From the NCBI RefSeq assembly GCF_030149505.1, contig NZ_JASBRN010000056.1:1-59921 (forward strand): DNA of 59,921 nucleotides. Reading direction: 5' to 3'. Made by a program: the position numbers and the translations under genes. Below are positions 1 to 7,993 of this stretch, piece after piece (position 1 is the first letter of the stretch; the number at the start of each line of letters is the position of its first letter). Source of the DNA: Nocardioides sp. GTDB lineage: Bacteria; Actinomycetota; Actinomycetes; Propionibacteriales; Nocardioidaceae. The notes under the pieces are model-generated. The model was not told the DNA's origin. It was given only the letters and a program-made list of their open reading frames with translations, and ran no database searches.

Positions 1-247
1 GGCGGGAGCAGGAACTCCTGATCCCGCACGACTGGGCGATACGAACGAGCCATGCCCAAGTATTTCGCCCCAGCCGCAAAAACGGGCCGATCTCGCCCGG
101 CGATTTGCAACAGCCACCTGCTTGAACCGGAACACCACACAGTGGGCGTACCCGGTCTGGAGCGGAACCAGCAGGGCCCTCGCGATCTGCGGCGCCGGCC
201 GGGCCGAGCCGTGGGAACCTCGCGGGGTGCCGGCACGTCGCAAGGTC

Positions 248-856
248 GTGAGTGGGACGTACGGCGCTCGGCCGGCCGGCAGTGGACGCCGTACGTCGGC
301 GACGCCGGCGTCGGCCGTCCTCGCCCTGCTGGTCGCCTCGGTGCTCGCCGGTTGCGCGGGCCCCGAGCCGGGGACCGGCCCGGACCCCGACGGGCCAGCG
401 CCCGACCCTGCCCCTGCTGCCTCTGCCCCTGCCGCCGCTGCCCCTCTCGATCCGGCACCCGCCGACGATGACGACCAGTCGGGCGGGATGGGCGTGCCCC
501 AGCTCTCCGCCCCGGACGCCCCGGACGCCCCGGACGCCCCGCACCGGCCCCGACCCCTGACCGTCCGCCTGCAGGTGTCGGACCGCGGTTGCTTCCTGGG
601 CACCGTCCCGGCGACGTCGGACCCGCTGCTGGTCGTCTGGCCCGAGGGCACGGCGATCGGCGCCTCCGGAGACGAGTACGTGCTGCCCTCGGGTGCCACC
701 GCGACCGACGGGAGCCGCCTGTCTGCGCGCGGCGCCCTGATGCCCGTGCGCTCGCTGCCGTCGTACGCCGAGGACGGGTACTGGGCGATGGCCGTCGACT
801 TCTGCACGCCCGACGCCGCCCGGGTGCTGTTCCTCACCGAGGTGCGGGTGCGATGA
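248..856 (+). CDS. Putative secreted lipoprotein
   Basis: Starting at GTG 248 the 202-residue product opens with an Arg-containing signal peptide, a hydrophobic run and the lipobox VLAGC (Cys36). A Pro/Ala/Asp-rich linker follows with three tandem DAP units near residue 86, then a compact ~100-residue domain I do not recognise. It should be lipidated and face outward from the membrane. The same frame is open up to the window edge, so a longer start cannot be excluded, but the signal peptide and lipobox fix the functional N-terminus near here. The next gene starts 28 bases downstream on the same strand. Function unknown. Confidence 0.7.
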   Translation: MSGTYGARPAGSGRRTSATPASAVLALLVASVLAGCAGPEPGTGPDPDGPAPDPAPAASAPAAAAPLDPAPADDDDQSGGMGVPQLSAPDAPDAPDAPHRPRPLTVRLQVSDRGCFLGTVPATSDPLLVVWPEGTAIGASGDEYVLPSGATATDGSRLSARGALMPVRSLPSYAEDGYWAMAVDFCTPDAARVLFLTEVRVR

Positions 857-884
857 GCGAGACCCTTGCCGCCAGACTGGGGTC

Positions 885-1241
885 GTGGAGATCTGGGTGA
901 ACCCGGCCTGCTCGAAGTGCCGGGCCGCCACGGCGGCTCTGGACGAGGCGGGCGTGGCGTACACGGTCCGGCGCTACCTCGAGGAGCCGCCGACCCGCGG
1001 CGAGCTCGTGGCGGTGCTCGAGCGGCTGGGTCTGGAGCCCTGGGACGTCACCCGCACCGGGGAGCCCTCGGCCGCGAGAGTGGCCGACCTGCCCCGCACC
1101 CCCGAGGCTCGCGAGGACTGGCTCGCCGCCCTGGTCGCCGACCCGCGGCTGCTCCAGCGGCCGATCATCACCGCCGACGACGGTACGACGGTGGTCGGGC
1201 GCGATCCCGAGTCCCTGGCCCGGGTGCTCCCGCCGGGCTGA
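885..1241 (+). CDS. ArsC/Spx-family (arsenate reductase-like) protein
   Basis: 118 residues, the usual length of the ArsC-like thioredoxin fold. The N-terminus reads NPACSKCR with Cys9 and Cys12 as a CxxC pair. The second half has the RPII segment at residues 92-95 (an ArsC anion-binding Arg) and another Arg at 106. These are the signatures of the glutaredoxin-coupled arsenate reductase family (PF03960). There is no adjacent arsR, acr3 or arsB, so a general thiol-redox role is as likely as arsenate reduction. The start is GTG at 885. It may be co-transcribed with the lipoprotein gene upstream. Confidence 0.8.
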   Translation: MEIWVNPACSKCRAATAALDEAGVAYTVRRYLEEPPTRGELVAVLERLGLEPWDVTRTGEPSAARVADLPRTPEAREDWLAALVADPRLLQRPIITADDGTTVVGRDPESLARVLPPG

Positions 1242-1272
1242 CCCGGCCGGACCGGTGGCCGCACGAGGCCGG

Positions 1273-1668
1273 TCAGCCGACGTACCGGATGCCGATCATC
1301 AGCAGGGGCGTGTCGTCGCCGACCTCGCGGCCCTCCGAGGCCCAGAACCTGCGGTGCCCCTCGCGCCAGTGCTCGAGGTCGCGGTGTCCCTCCCCCTCCG
1401 ACCGCGCGAACTCCCACGGCACCTCGCCGAAGGTCGTCCGCTCCACCGACGTCACCTCGACGACTCCGGCCGGGGTGCCGTCGTCGTGCAGCAGCACCAG
1501 TCGCTCGCCGACGTGCTCGAAGGCCTCGCCCTCCTGCTCATACTCCTCCACGAGCCCGGCCGTCGCCCGCTTGCGACCCTCGATCACCAGGCCGTTGAGG
1601 CGTGCCCGCATCTCCCCGGGGGAGCCGAGCTCGAGCGACCTCAGTCCGTCGACGCGGGGCCAGGTCAC
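1273..1668 (-). CDS. ASCH domain-containing protein
   Basis: 131 residues. It has the ASCH hallmarks: a GRKRAT segment near residue 31 (the GxK RNA/nucleotide-binding motif of the PUA-like fold) and the signature around residues 85-109, WEFARSEGEG followed by HRDLEHW. ASCH proteins resemble PUA domains, and some are amidohydrolases acting on modified nucleosides; the substrate here is unknown. The start is GTG 1668, which overlaps the stop of a tiny upstream reading frame (GTGA), suggesting translational coupling. Confidence 0.85.
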   Translation of the reverse strand: MTWPRVDGLRSLELGSPGEMRARLNGLVIEGRKRATAGLVEEYEQEGEAFEHVGERLVLLHDDGTPAGVVEVTSVERTTFGEVPWEFARSEGEGHRDLEHWREGHRRFWASEGREVGDDTPLLMIGIRYVG

Positions 1669-1736
1669 GACGACACCCCTACCCGGACGCCGAGCCCCAC
1701 CAGCACGGCCACGACGAAGGCGATCAGCATCTCCAC
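1665..1736 (-). CDS. Possible 21-23 residue membrane peptide leader
   Basis: A very short frame (GTG 1736 or ATG 1730) encodes one hydrophobic helix, MLIAFVVAVLVGLGVRVGV, then stops in a GTGA overlap with the ASCH gene start. The ribosome-binding site is weak. The hydrophobicity and exact coupling are the only evidence. It may be a leader or coupling peptide, or chance. Confidence 0.3.
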   Translation of the reverse strand: MEMLIAFVVAVLVGLGVRVGVSS

Positions 1737-1842
1737 GACCTCATGGTCGGCACCGCGGCAGGGTCACGCCAGTCCTTTTGCCGAGGCGAAGGCTAGGCGT
1801 CTCCGGCCGGGCGCACGACGTGGAAGGGATCCATGTCGGCCG

Positions 1843-2898
1843 TCAAGACCCTCGAGGCGTGGCGGTAGGCGCCGGCAGGTCCAAGACGCGCGAGTGGCGC
1901 AGGCGCCAGACGAGGTACGCCGTGCCAAGGCGCGTGCGGCCGTAGCCCTCGAACGGGTCGAACCCGAGAGTCGCGTTCACGGTCTCAAGGCGCGACTGCA
2001 TCGTGCTGTGGTGCACGCCGGCTTCGCGAGCGGCCTGCCGCAACGAGTGCGACCGGACCACCGAGGACAAGGTCTCCGCGCCCCACGGGTAGGCCATCAC
2101 TGCGTCGACCAGCGCGACGTCGGGCTGGAAGGAGCCGTCCGGCGCGTCGGCGAGCAGCCCGATCAGTCCGCCGAAGTCGTCGGCCAGAACCGACCCGACC
2201 GCCGGCGGATCGCACAGCCGCAGCGCGACGAGAGCTGTGCGGAAGGAGTGGTGGAGGTCCTCCACCTCGGTGGCGACGCCGACCCCGCTGGGTACAGCGG
2301 CCACCTCGTGGGCACTGGCCGGAAGGACCAGCGCGTGGATGGCACCGAAACGCGTTGCAACGACGTCCTCGGGGCCCTGGGGGTGCTCGGGCCACACGGC
2401 GAAGAGGGGCGCACAGACCACTCGGTAGCGCGTCCCCGGACGCAGTCCGAGGGTGATCGCAGAAACGCAGCGTGCCTGCACGTCCACCTCGGCATCGAGC
2501 AGCAGGCTCAGGTCGCGCCGGTGGTCGCTCTCACGCCCGCGGCCGTGCCGCATGCGAACCGCCAGGGCGAGTCGCTCCAGCACGATGGCGTCGTTGGGCT
2601 GCCGCTCCCCGTTCCGCTCCAACCACACTGTCAGTCCGTCGCTCGCATCCTGCTGGAACGCCGGGTCCACCTCCGGTCGTACGTCGGCCGCGTGATGGCC
2701 GCGGGGATCGATGCGCACGGTCTTTGCCGGCGTCTCGGAGTGGAAGCCGGCGACGCAGCCAGCGAGCGATGCGGCAGCGGCAAGCAGCGCGCGCGTGTTG
2801 ACGTTGCCGACCATGAGTTCGTCGAAGCAGGCGATGACGCGCAGCCCGAGGCTCGCGCTCGGGTCGAGCCGGGCAATGCGGCCGAGCAGCTCCTGCAC
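1843..2898 (-). CDS. PucR/CdaR-type helix-turn-helix regulator
   Basis: 351 residues. The C-terminal ~85 residues carry the PucR-type DNA-binding domain: SLRQAAREAGVHHSTMQSRL at about 283-303, then LGTAYLVWRLR. The N-terminal ~250 residues form a sensory region without a recognisable catalytic motif. Such regulators usually control a neighbouring catabolic gene. Here the esterase gene starts 36 bases or more upstream on the same strand, and a second hydrolase gene is divergent from it. The regulator is probably co-transcribed with the esterase and controls the shared promoter around 3910-4110. Confidence 0.8.
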   Translation of the reverse strand: MQELLGRIARLDPSASLGLRVIACFDELMVGNVNTRALLAAAASLAGCVAGFHSETPAKTVRIDPRGHHAADVRPEVDPAFQQDASDGLTVWLERNGERQPNDAIVLERLALAVRMRHGRGRESDHRRDLSLLLDAEVDVQARCVSAITLGLRPGTRYRVVCAPLFAVWPEHPQGPEDVVATRFGAIHALVLPASAHEVAAVPSGVGVATEVEDLHHSFRTALVALRLCDPPAVGSVLADDFGGLIGLLADAPDGSFQPDVALVDAVMAYPWGAETLSSVVRSHSLRQAAREAGVHHSTMQSRLETVNATLGFDPFEGYGRTRLGTAYLVWRLRHSRVLDLPAPTATPRGS

Positions 2899-2934
2899 GA
2901 CGACCTCCTTCTGCGAGCGAGCGTAGTCCGGTGC

Positions 2935-3909
2935 TCAGTCGGCGATGATCCGCTCGACCCAGTCGTTCCTGGCCCGGATCATGGCGCGGCCGACGGAGGT
3001 ATGGGCGGCAAAGATGTCGCATGCGTGGAAGGCCCCCGACCACACGTGCAGCTCCGCGTCACCGCCCGCACGCCAGATCCCGTCCGCGTAGGCGATCGCC
3101 TCGTCGCGAAAGATCTCGGCGGCACCCACGTCGATGAATGCCGGAGGCAGGCCCGAGAGGTCCCTTGCGCGGGCGGGGGCGGCGTACTCTGACACCGCCT
3201 CGGTGCCGCGGGCGTCGCCGAGCAGAGCAGTCCAGCCGGTCTCGTTGCTGACGCGGTCCCACACGCCGATGCCGTCGAACTGATGGGTCGAGGCCGTGGT
3301 GCCGCGGTCGTCGAGCATCGGGTAGTCGAGCACCTGACCCCGTAGCACCGGTCCGTCTCGGTCGCGGGCTGCGAGCGCGAGGCCTGCTGCGAGCCCACCT
3401 CCGGCGCTCGCTCCCGCGACCACGAGGCGGTCACGCCGCAAGCCCCAATCCCCTGCACGCGAGGCAGCGGCCTCGAGCGCGGCGTACATGTCGTCGAAGG
3501 GGTACGGGTGCGGGTGCTCAGGTGCCAGCCGATACTCCACCGTCACGAGGACCGCGCCGAAGTCGGACACCCAGTCGAGAACCAGGTCGATCCCGCTGAA
3601 GCGGTCGCCGAACATCAGCCCGCCCGAGTGCGCGTACACCACCCCCGGGCGCTCACCAGGCGCATCCTTGGGACGCAGCACCGACACGGCGACCTCGTGT
3701 CCGTCCGGAGCGACGACCACGTCGTCGGTGCAGACGATGCCCTTGGCGACGAGGAGGTCCTCGATGGGCGGGGCGGCGTACGACACGCGCATGAAGTCGA
3801 TGAGGTCGGGCGTGATCGTCGGCGGGAACATGCCGCCGACCACCGCCAGGCCGGCCCGCAGCTCGGCGTCGAACGGCGGGCGCGCGACCGGCTGCACCTC
3901 GGCTGTCAC
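2935..3909 (-). CDS. Alpha/beta hydrolase, hormone-sensitive-lipase (HSL)-type esterase
   Basis: 324 residues from GTG 3909, chosen because a GGAGAG ribosome-binding site sits just upstream and the length matches the family; an upstream ATG at 4008 lacks support. Motifs in order: HSGG at residues 94-97 (oxyanion hole, a variant of HGGG), the nucleophile elbow GASAGG with Ser168, catalytic Asp269 in IFRDEA and His295 in FHACD. HSL-family enzymes hydrolyse short or medium acyl esters. It lies between the PucR-type regulator and a divergent serine esterase, so the locus looks like an inducible ester or lactone degradation unit. Confidence 0.88.
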   Translation of the reverse strand: MTAEVQPVARPPFDAELRAGLAVVGGMFPPTITPDLIDFMRVSYAAPPIEDLLVAKGIVCTDDVVVAPDGHEVAVSVLRPKDAPGERPGVVYAHSGGLMFGDRFSGIDLVLDWVSDFGAVLVTVEYRLAPEHPHPYPFDDMYAALEAAASRAGDWGLRRDRLVVAGASAGGGLAAGLALAARDRDGPVLRGQVLDYPMLDDRGTTASTHQFDGIGVWDRVSNETGWTALLGDARGTEAVSEYAAPARARDLSGLPPAFIDVGAAEIFRDEAIAYADGIWRAGGDAELHVWSGAFHACDIFAAHTSVGRAMIRARNDWVERIIAD

Positions 3910-4110
3910 AGGTCTCTCCACATCTTGCCCAATCAGGGAATCGCAGTTCGGGCGCCTCAGTAGATCGGCGGAATGGCCAGCCTGCCACCGCCATGTGGCG
4001 GTCGTCACTCCACCGACTCAGACGTCTTGTCGGTTCCCACTCGCCACGGGTTGCAAGACGGTGGTCGGCAGCCGGACGGAGGAACCGTCCCCGCACTCTG
4101 AGGAGCAGCC
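3910..4110. promoter_or_regulatory. Divergent promoter region with a 7-bp-arm palindrome
   Basis: This 200-base divergent intergenic region separates the esterase and the beta-lactamase-fold hydrolase. It contains accgcca-tg-tggcggt at 3987-4002, a perfect 7-bp-arm palindrome placed centrally, a plausible operator for the adjacent PucR-type regulator. A GAGGAG ribosome-binding site precedes the ATG at 4111. Operator function is inferred. Confidence 0.5.
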
Positions 4111-5286
4111 ATGGCCACACACATCGACGGGTCCGGGATCGACCGCGTGCTTGCCGACGCCGTGTCGGACGGCGCAGTGCCGCACGTCGCCGCGATCGTC
4201 GCCGATCGCGACGGCGTCCTCTACGAGGGCGGGGCCGGGATCCGCATAGCCGGAGAGTCTGATGACCCGGTCGGCACCTCCACCCACTTCCGCATCATGT
4301 CGATGACCAAGATGGTCTGCACCGTCGCTGCGCTGCAGCAGAAGGAACGCGGCGAACTCGACTTCGACGCTCCGGTGGAGGAGTACGTCCCGGACTTCGC
4401 CGACGTCAAGGTGCTCGAGGGGTTCGACGGGGACGAGCCCATCCTGGTCGAGCCGCGCACGAAGGCGACGGTTCACCACCTCGTGACGCACACCTCTGGC
4501 CTGGGGTACTGGTTCTGGAACGACCAGCTCGTGAAGTACGAAGCGGCGACTGGCGTCCCGAACGTCGTACCCGGATCGATGGGCGCCTTCGGTGCACCCA
4601 TGACGGCGCACCCCGGGGAGAAGTACGTGTACGGCATCAACACCGACTGGCTCGGCCGCGTCGTGGAGGCCGTCGCCGGCAAGAAGCTGGACGCAGTCAT
4701 CGACGAGGGCATCGCGGGCCCGCTCGGCATGAGCAGCACCACGTTCCACCCGGACCAGACGCAGATGGACAACGCCGTCACCGTCCACGTGAAGGGCGAG
4801 GACGGCACATGGGCGTCGGCCGGCAACATCCTCAACCCCGAACCCGACTGGTGGGCGGGCGGCCATGGCCTCTTCTCCACCCCCCGCGACTACATCCGCT
4901 TCGAGCAGGCGCTCCTGCGAGGAGGCGAGCTCAACGGCGTGCGCATCCTGGACGAAGCCACGGTCGACGCCGCCTTCACCAACCAGATCGGCGACCTCGA
5001 CTTCCCCGCCGAGATCCCCACCGCGGACCCGCCGATCACCGACACGATGTATGCCGGACCCGGCAACAAGTGGGGCTACGGACTCCTGCTCAACAGCCAC
5101 GACATCCCTGGCCGCCGCCGCGCCGGCACCGGGTCGTGGGCGGGGCTCTTCAACACCCACTTCTTCATCGACCGCACGACCGGCATCTGCGCCTCGATCT
5201 ACACCAACTCGCTGCCCTTCATCACGCGTCACGAGGCCTGGAAGCTCTACGGAGACTTTGAGGAAGCGGTGTACGCCGCGCTCTGA
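4111..5286 (+). CDS. Serine hydrolase of the beta-lactamase/family VIII esterase fold
   Basis: 391 residues. The catalytic SxxK motif is SMTK at 64-67, in the context FRIMSMTKMV. A second catalytic Tyr lies in YVYGINTDWLG near residue 174, the family VIII carboxylesterase form rather than the YSN of class C beta-lactamases. GGHGLFST and GSWAGLFNTHFF follow in the C-terminal half. There is no signal peptide, so it is probably a cytosolic esterase. It has a good GAGGAG ribosome-binding site and is divergent from the HSL esterase, with which it probably shares regulation. A penicillin-binding or D-peptidase role is less likely. Confidence 0.87.
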   Translation: MATHIDGSGIDRVLADAVSDGAVPHVAAIVADRDGVLYEGGAGIRIAGESDDPVGTSTHFRIMSMTKMVCTVAALQQKERGELDFDAPVEEYVPDFADVKVLEGFDGDEPILVEPRTKATVHHLVTHTSGLGYWFWNDQLVKYEAATGVPNVVPGSMGAFGAPMTAHPGEKYVYGINTDWLGRVVEAVAGKKLDAVIDEGIAGPLGMSSTTFHPDQTQMDNAVTVHVKGEDGTWASAGNILNPEPDWWAGGHGLFSTPRDYIRFEQALLRGGELNGVRILDEATVDAAFTNQIGDLDFPAEIPTADPPITDTMYAGPGNKWGYGLLLNSHDIPGRRRAGTGSWAGLFNTHFFIDRTTGICASIYTNSLPFITRHEAWKLYGDFEEAVYAAL

Positions 5287-5435
5287 TCGGGACGGTCAGG
5301 TGGCCGACCACGATCGATTCCAGCGCCCACCGCAGCCCGCGACGCGAGAGCTTGGCCCGCGGCTCGGCCGCCTTCGAGGTGGCCCTCGGCATCACGGAGG
5401 CGTCGCGGCGGATCCGGTAGACGGATCGACGAGGG

Positions 5436-5798
5436 TCAGCCCGGCTGCCCGCCCTCCTCCCGCTCGCGGCGGCGCTTCTCCTCGGCCTCGTACCTCGCGC
5501 GCGCCCGCTGCTCCTCGGCGCGTGCCCGGACCTGACGCAGGAACTCGGCGTCCTTGGCCGGGTCGGAGGCAATCATCCGGCCGGGCCGCTCGTACTCGGC
5601 GTACGGCGAGGACGCCGGAGGCACGGGCTTGGGGCGACCGACGAAGAGGTAGACCAGCGAGCCGACCAGCGGGAAGAGCAGGATCATCACGATCCACGCC
5701 CACTTCGGCAGGTTCCGCGGCTCGCGGGTGCCGATCACGTCGACCAGGCAGAAGACGGCCAGGGCGAAGGCCACGACGGCGGGCAGGTAGCGGATCAC
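5436..5798 (-). CDS. PLDc_N-domain membrane protein
   Basis: 120 residues from GTG 5798, chosen because the first helix then starts immediately and a GGGGAG site precedes it. Two membrane helices flank a short loop (about 4-20 and 33-52); the second has the PLDc_N hallmark PKWAWIVMILLFPLVG followed by YLFVGRP. The tail is charged and probably coiled, rich in Arg and Glu. PLDc_N is normally the N-terminal anchor of cardiolipin synthases; here no phospholipase domain follows. Function unknown. The 149 bases downstream (5287-5435) hold no gene I can support. Confidence 0.75.
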   Translation of the reverse strand: MIRYLPAVVAFALAVFCLVDVIGTREPRNLPKWAWIVMILLFPLVGSLVYLFVGRPKPVPPASSPYAEYERPGRMIASDPAKDAEFLRQVRARAEEQRARARYEAEEKRRREREEGGQPG

Positions 5799-5853
5799 CT
5801 GCGCAGTCTCCCCGGCCCGGGCCGACCTGTCACGCGGTCGGGTGGCACCTGAC

Positions 5854-6633
5854 ATGCTGACCGCCGTGGACGAACGTGCCGACGAGGGCTACGAGCTGAC
5901 CCGGCTGGCCAGTGCCGACAACTTCCGCGACGTGGCCGGCCCGGGCTACCTCACCGTCGACGGCGTCAGGTTGCGCCGCGGCGTGCTCTTCCGCTCCAAC
6001 GAGCTCCAGCTGAGCGCCGTCGACGCCGGGGCGCTGCGCGACCTCGGGATCCGCGACGTGCTGGACCTGCGCGACCACCCGGAGGTGGAGGCGCACCCCG
6101 ATGCCGAGGTGCCCGGGGCGGCCTGGACGCACGTGCGGGTCCCCGGCATCCCGATGGACGACGTCGCCACCCTGACCTCGCGCGAGGAGGGCCTGGCCAC
6201 CATGAAGCGGGTCTACCGCGTCTTCGTCGAGGACGACGGCGCACGGGCCGCGTTCGGCGAGCTGCTCACCGTGCTCGCCGACGCCGAGCACCCCCAGCTC
6301 TTCCACTGCACCGCCGGCAAGGACCGCACGGGCTGGGCGAGCGCGCTGCTGCTGCGTGCCTGCGGGGTGCCGGAGGAGACCGTCGTCGAGGACTACCTGC
6401 TGACCAACCGCTTCGACGGCACCCGCGCGAAGTACCTCGCGATGGTCCGCGAGCACCTCGGCGAGGACAAGGTCGCGGTCTACGAGACGGTCATGGTCGC
6501 CGACACCGCCTACCTTGCCGAGGCCGACGCCGCCGTCGCCGAGCACTTCGGCGACCTCGAGGGCTACCTGTACGACGGCCTGCGGATCACCCGCGGCACC
6601 GTCGAGTCCCTGCGCGCCCGGCTGCGGGGCTGA
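5854..6633 (+). CDS. Tyrosine/triple-specificity protein phosphatase (PtpB/LipA-like)
   Basis: 259 residues from ATG 5854; a GTG at 5842 is the alternative. The P-loop is HCTAGKDRTG, with Cys152 as nucleophile and Arg158. The AGKDR sequence is typical of the atypical phosphatases that include mycobacterial PtpB and Listeria LipA, which dephosphorylate phosphotyrosine and some phosphoinositides. NFRDVAG near residue 23 is another family mark. No signal peptide is visible. It stands alone, divergent from the PLDc_N gene. The substrate is unknown. Confidence 0.88.
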   Translation: MLTAVDERADEGYELTRLASADNFRDVAGPGYLTVDGVRLRRGVLFRSNELQLSAVDAGALRDLGIRDVLDLRDHPEVEAHPDAEVPGAAWTHVRVPGIPMDDVATLTSREEGLATMKRVYRVFVEDDGARAAFGELLTVLADAEHPQLFHCTAGKDRTGWASALLLRACGVPEETVVEDYLLTNRFDGTRAKYLAMVREHLGEDKVAVYETVMVADTAYLAEADAAVAEHFGDLEGYLYDGLRITRGTVESLRARLRG

Positions 6634-6672
6634 GCCCGCAGCCCCGGGCGGCCCGGGCGTCCAGGAGGCCCG

Positions 6673-7848
6673 TCAGGGGGTGCGCCCGTGCGGGGCGTCG
6701 TGCGGGGTCTCGCGCGGATCCTCACGCGGAGTCTCGCGCGCGGGCCGCGGCTCGTCGGCCTCCCCGGTCCCGACACCGGCCTCCGCGCCGTCGACGTCCG
6801 AGGCCCGCAGCACCGTGGTGGGCGGCTGCTTGCGCAGCTCCTCCAGCCGCGGCGCCGGTTCCACGGCCGCCGCGTCGGTGTCGGTGAAGTGGACGTCGAT
6901 GACCTCGTTGACCTTGTGACGCTGCGCGCGCACGTAGTAGGTGTACGCGCGGCGGTCGGCGGCGGTGAGTTCGACCTTGTCGGTGAACAGCGTCATCAGC
7001 GCGCGGGGGTAGAGCCGGCGCGCCAGCACGACGTTGATCTCCATCCCGATCACGCCCATCACCGCGGCGATGTAGAGCAGCCCCATGAGGCCGAGGACCA
7101 GCGCGAACGTGCCGTTCATGCCGCTGGTGCCACTCAGCACCGCGGTGACGTAGAGCGTCCCGACGAACTGCAGCGCCTGCAGCATGAGCGCGACGGAGAA
7201 GGCACCGGGCGCGGCCTGCATGAAGCGGAGCCGACGAGCCGCGGCCAGCCGGAACAGGTAGGTCAGCACCAGGCCCACGAGCGCGACCGAGACCAGTCGG
7301 ATCAGCCAGCGCAGGTTGCCGCTCATGTCGCCGCCGAGGGCGTCGGTCTCCGAGCCGACCGCCGAGAGGATCGAGAGGCCGAGGATCGCCAGGCCGGCCG
7401 AGCCGAGGAGCACCAGGCTCTTGAAGCGCAGCACGATCGGGTTGGGCCGGGAGTTGCGCGGCACGGCCCAGGCGATGTTCTGCGCGTTCTGCAGCGCCTG
7501 GCCCAGGCCGAGGGAGCCGTAGAGCGCCGTCAGACCACCGACGACCACGGCCGTCGTGGAGCCGGTCAGGCCTTCGGGCCGGCCCAGCTCCTCGCCGATG
7601 ATCGGGAACTGGCCCAGCGCGGAGCTGAGGACCGCCTCCTGCAGCTGCGGGTCGCCCTGCAGCAGGAAGCCGAGGATCGAGGTGGCCAGCAGCAGGAGCG
7701 GGAAGATCGCGATGAACCCGTAGTAGGTGATGATCGCGGCGAGGTAGGGACCCTGGTCGTCGACGTACTTGTAGAAGACCGCGATCGGCACCGACAGCAC
7801 GCGACGGCGCCGCTGCACACCGTCGAGCGTCGTCGCGATCCGTCCCAC
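6673..7848 (-). CDS. YihY/BrkB family inner-membrane protein
   Basis: 391 residues with about six membrane helices. The family mark near the N-terminus is AAIITYYGFIAIFPLLL, followed by hydrophobic segments to about residue 290 and a hydrophilic, Pro/Glu/Arg-rich cytoplasmic tail of roughly 100 residues. The family is widespread and its biochemical role is unsettled; the old name ribonuclease BN is a misannotation. It sits as a single gene downstream of the acyl-CoA operon, separated by a 145-base gap that contains an inverted repeat. Confidence 0.88.
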   Translation of the reverse strand: MGRIATTLDGVQRRRRVLSVPIAVFYKYVDDQGPYLAAIITYYGFIAIFPLLLLATSILGFLLQGDPQLQEAVLSSALGQFPIIGEELGRPEGLTGSTTAVVVGGLTALYGSLGLGQALQNAQNIAWAVPRNSRPNPIVLRFKSLVLLGSAGLAILGLSILSAVGSETDALGGDMSGNLRWLIRLVSVALVGLVLTYLFRLAAARRLRFMQAAPGAFSVALMLQALQFVGTLYVTAVLSGTSGMNGTFALVLGLMGLLYIAAVMGVIGMEINVVLARRLYPRALMTLFTDKVELTAADRRAYTYYVRAQRHKVNEVIDVHFTDTDAAAVEPAPRLEELRKQPPTTVLRASDVDGAEAGVGTGEADEPRPARETPREDPRETPHDAPHGRTP

Positions 7849-7888
7849 GGGGGACGACGGTATCGGTAGGGACCCGGCTCAGGGCTCA

Positions 7889-7976
7889 GCGATACCCGGT
7901 TACCCGGGTGTCCGTGCACATACCGGCCACTGCAACACCACCGAAGGGCGGCGAGACCCGGGTACCGGGGTATCGC
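7889..7976. repeat. 21-bp inverted repeat between the acyl-CoA operon and yihY
   Basis: Arms 7889-7909 (gcgatacccggttacccggg+t) and 7956-7976 match in 19 of 21 positions when one is reverse-complemented, with a 46-base spacer. The arms contain the short palindrome acccgggt. The repeat lies just past the 3' end of the operon and upstream of yihY on the same strand. It could be a terminator-like hairpin or a two-site operator for yihY. No T-run follows. Confidence 0.6.
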
Positions 7977-7993
7977 CGCACCCCCCAGCAGCC

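Noticed and set aside
1..121. Start of a gene at the window edge
   Set aside because: The frame is open to the edge but merges with the lipoprotein frame; the signal peptide places the true start near 248.
885..1241. Arsenic resistance operon
   Set aside because: Only a single ArsC-like gene is present, with no arsR, efflux pump or methyltransferase gene nearby.
5287..5435. Antisense frame with SVYRIRRDASVMPRATSK-like sequence, as a possible gene remnant
   Set aside because: It has some coding-like composition but no start, no family I recognise and it overlaps two real genes; treated as non-coding.
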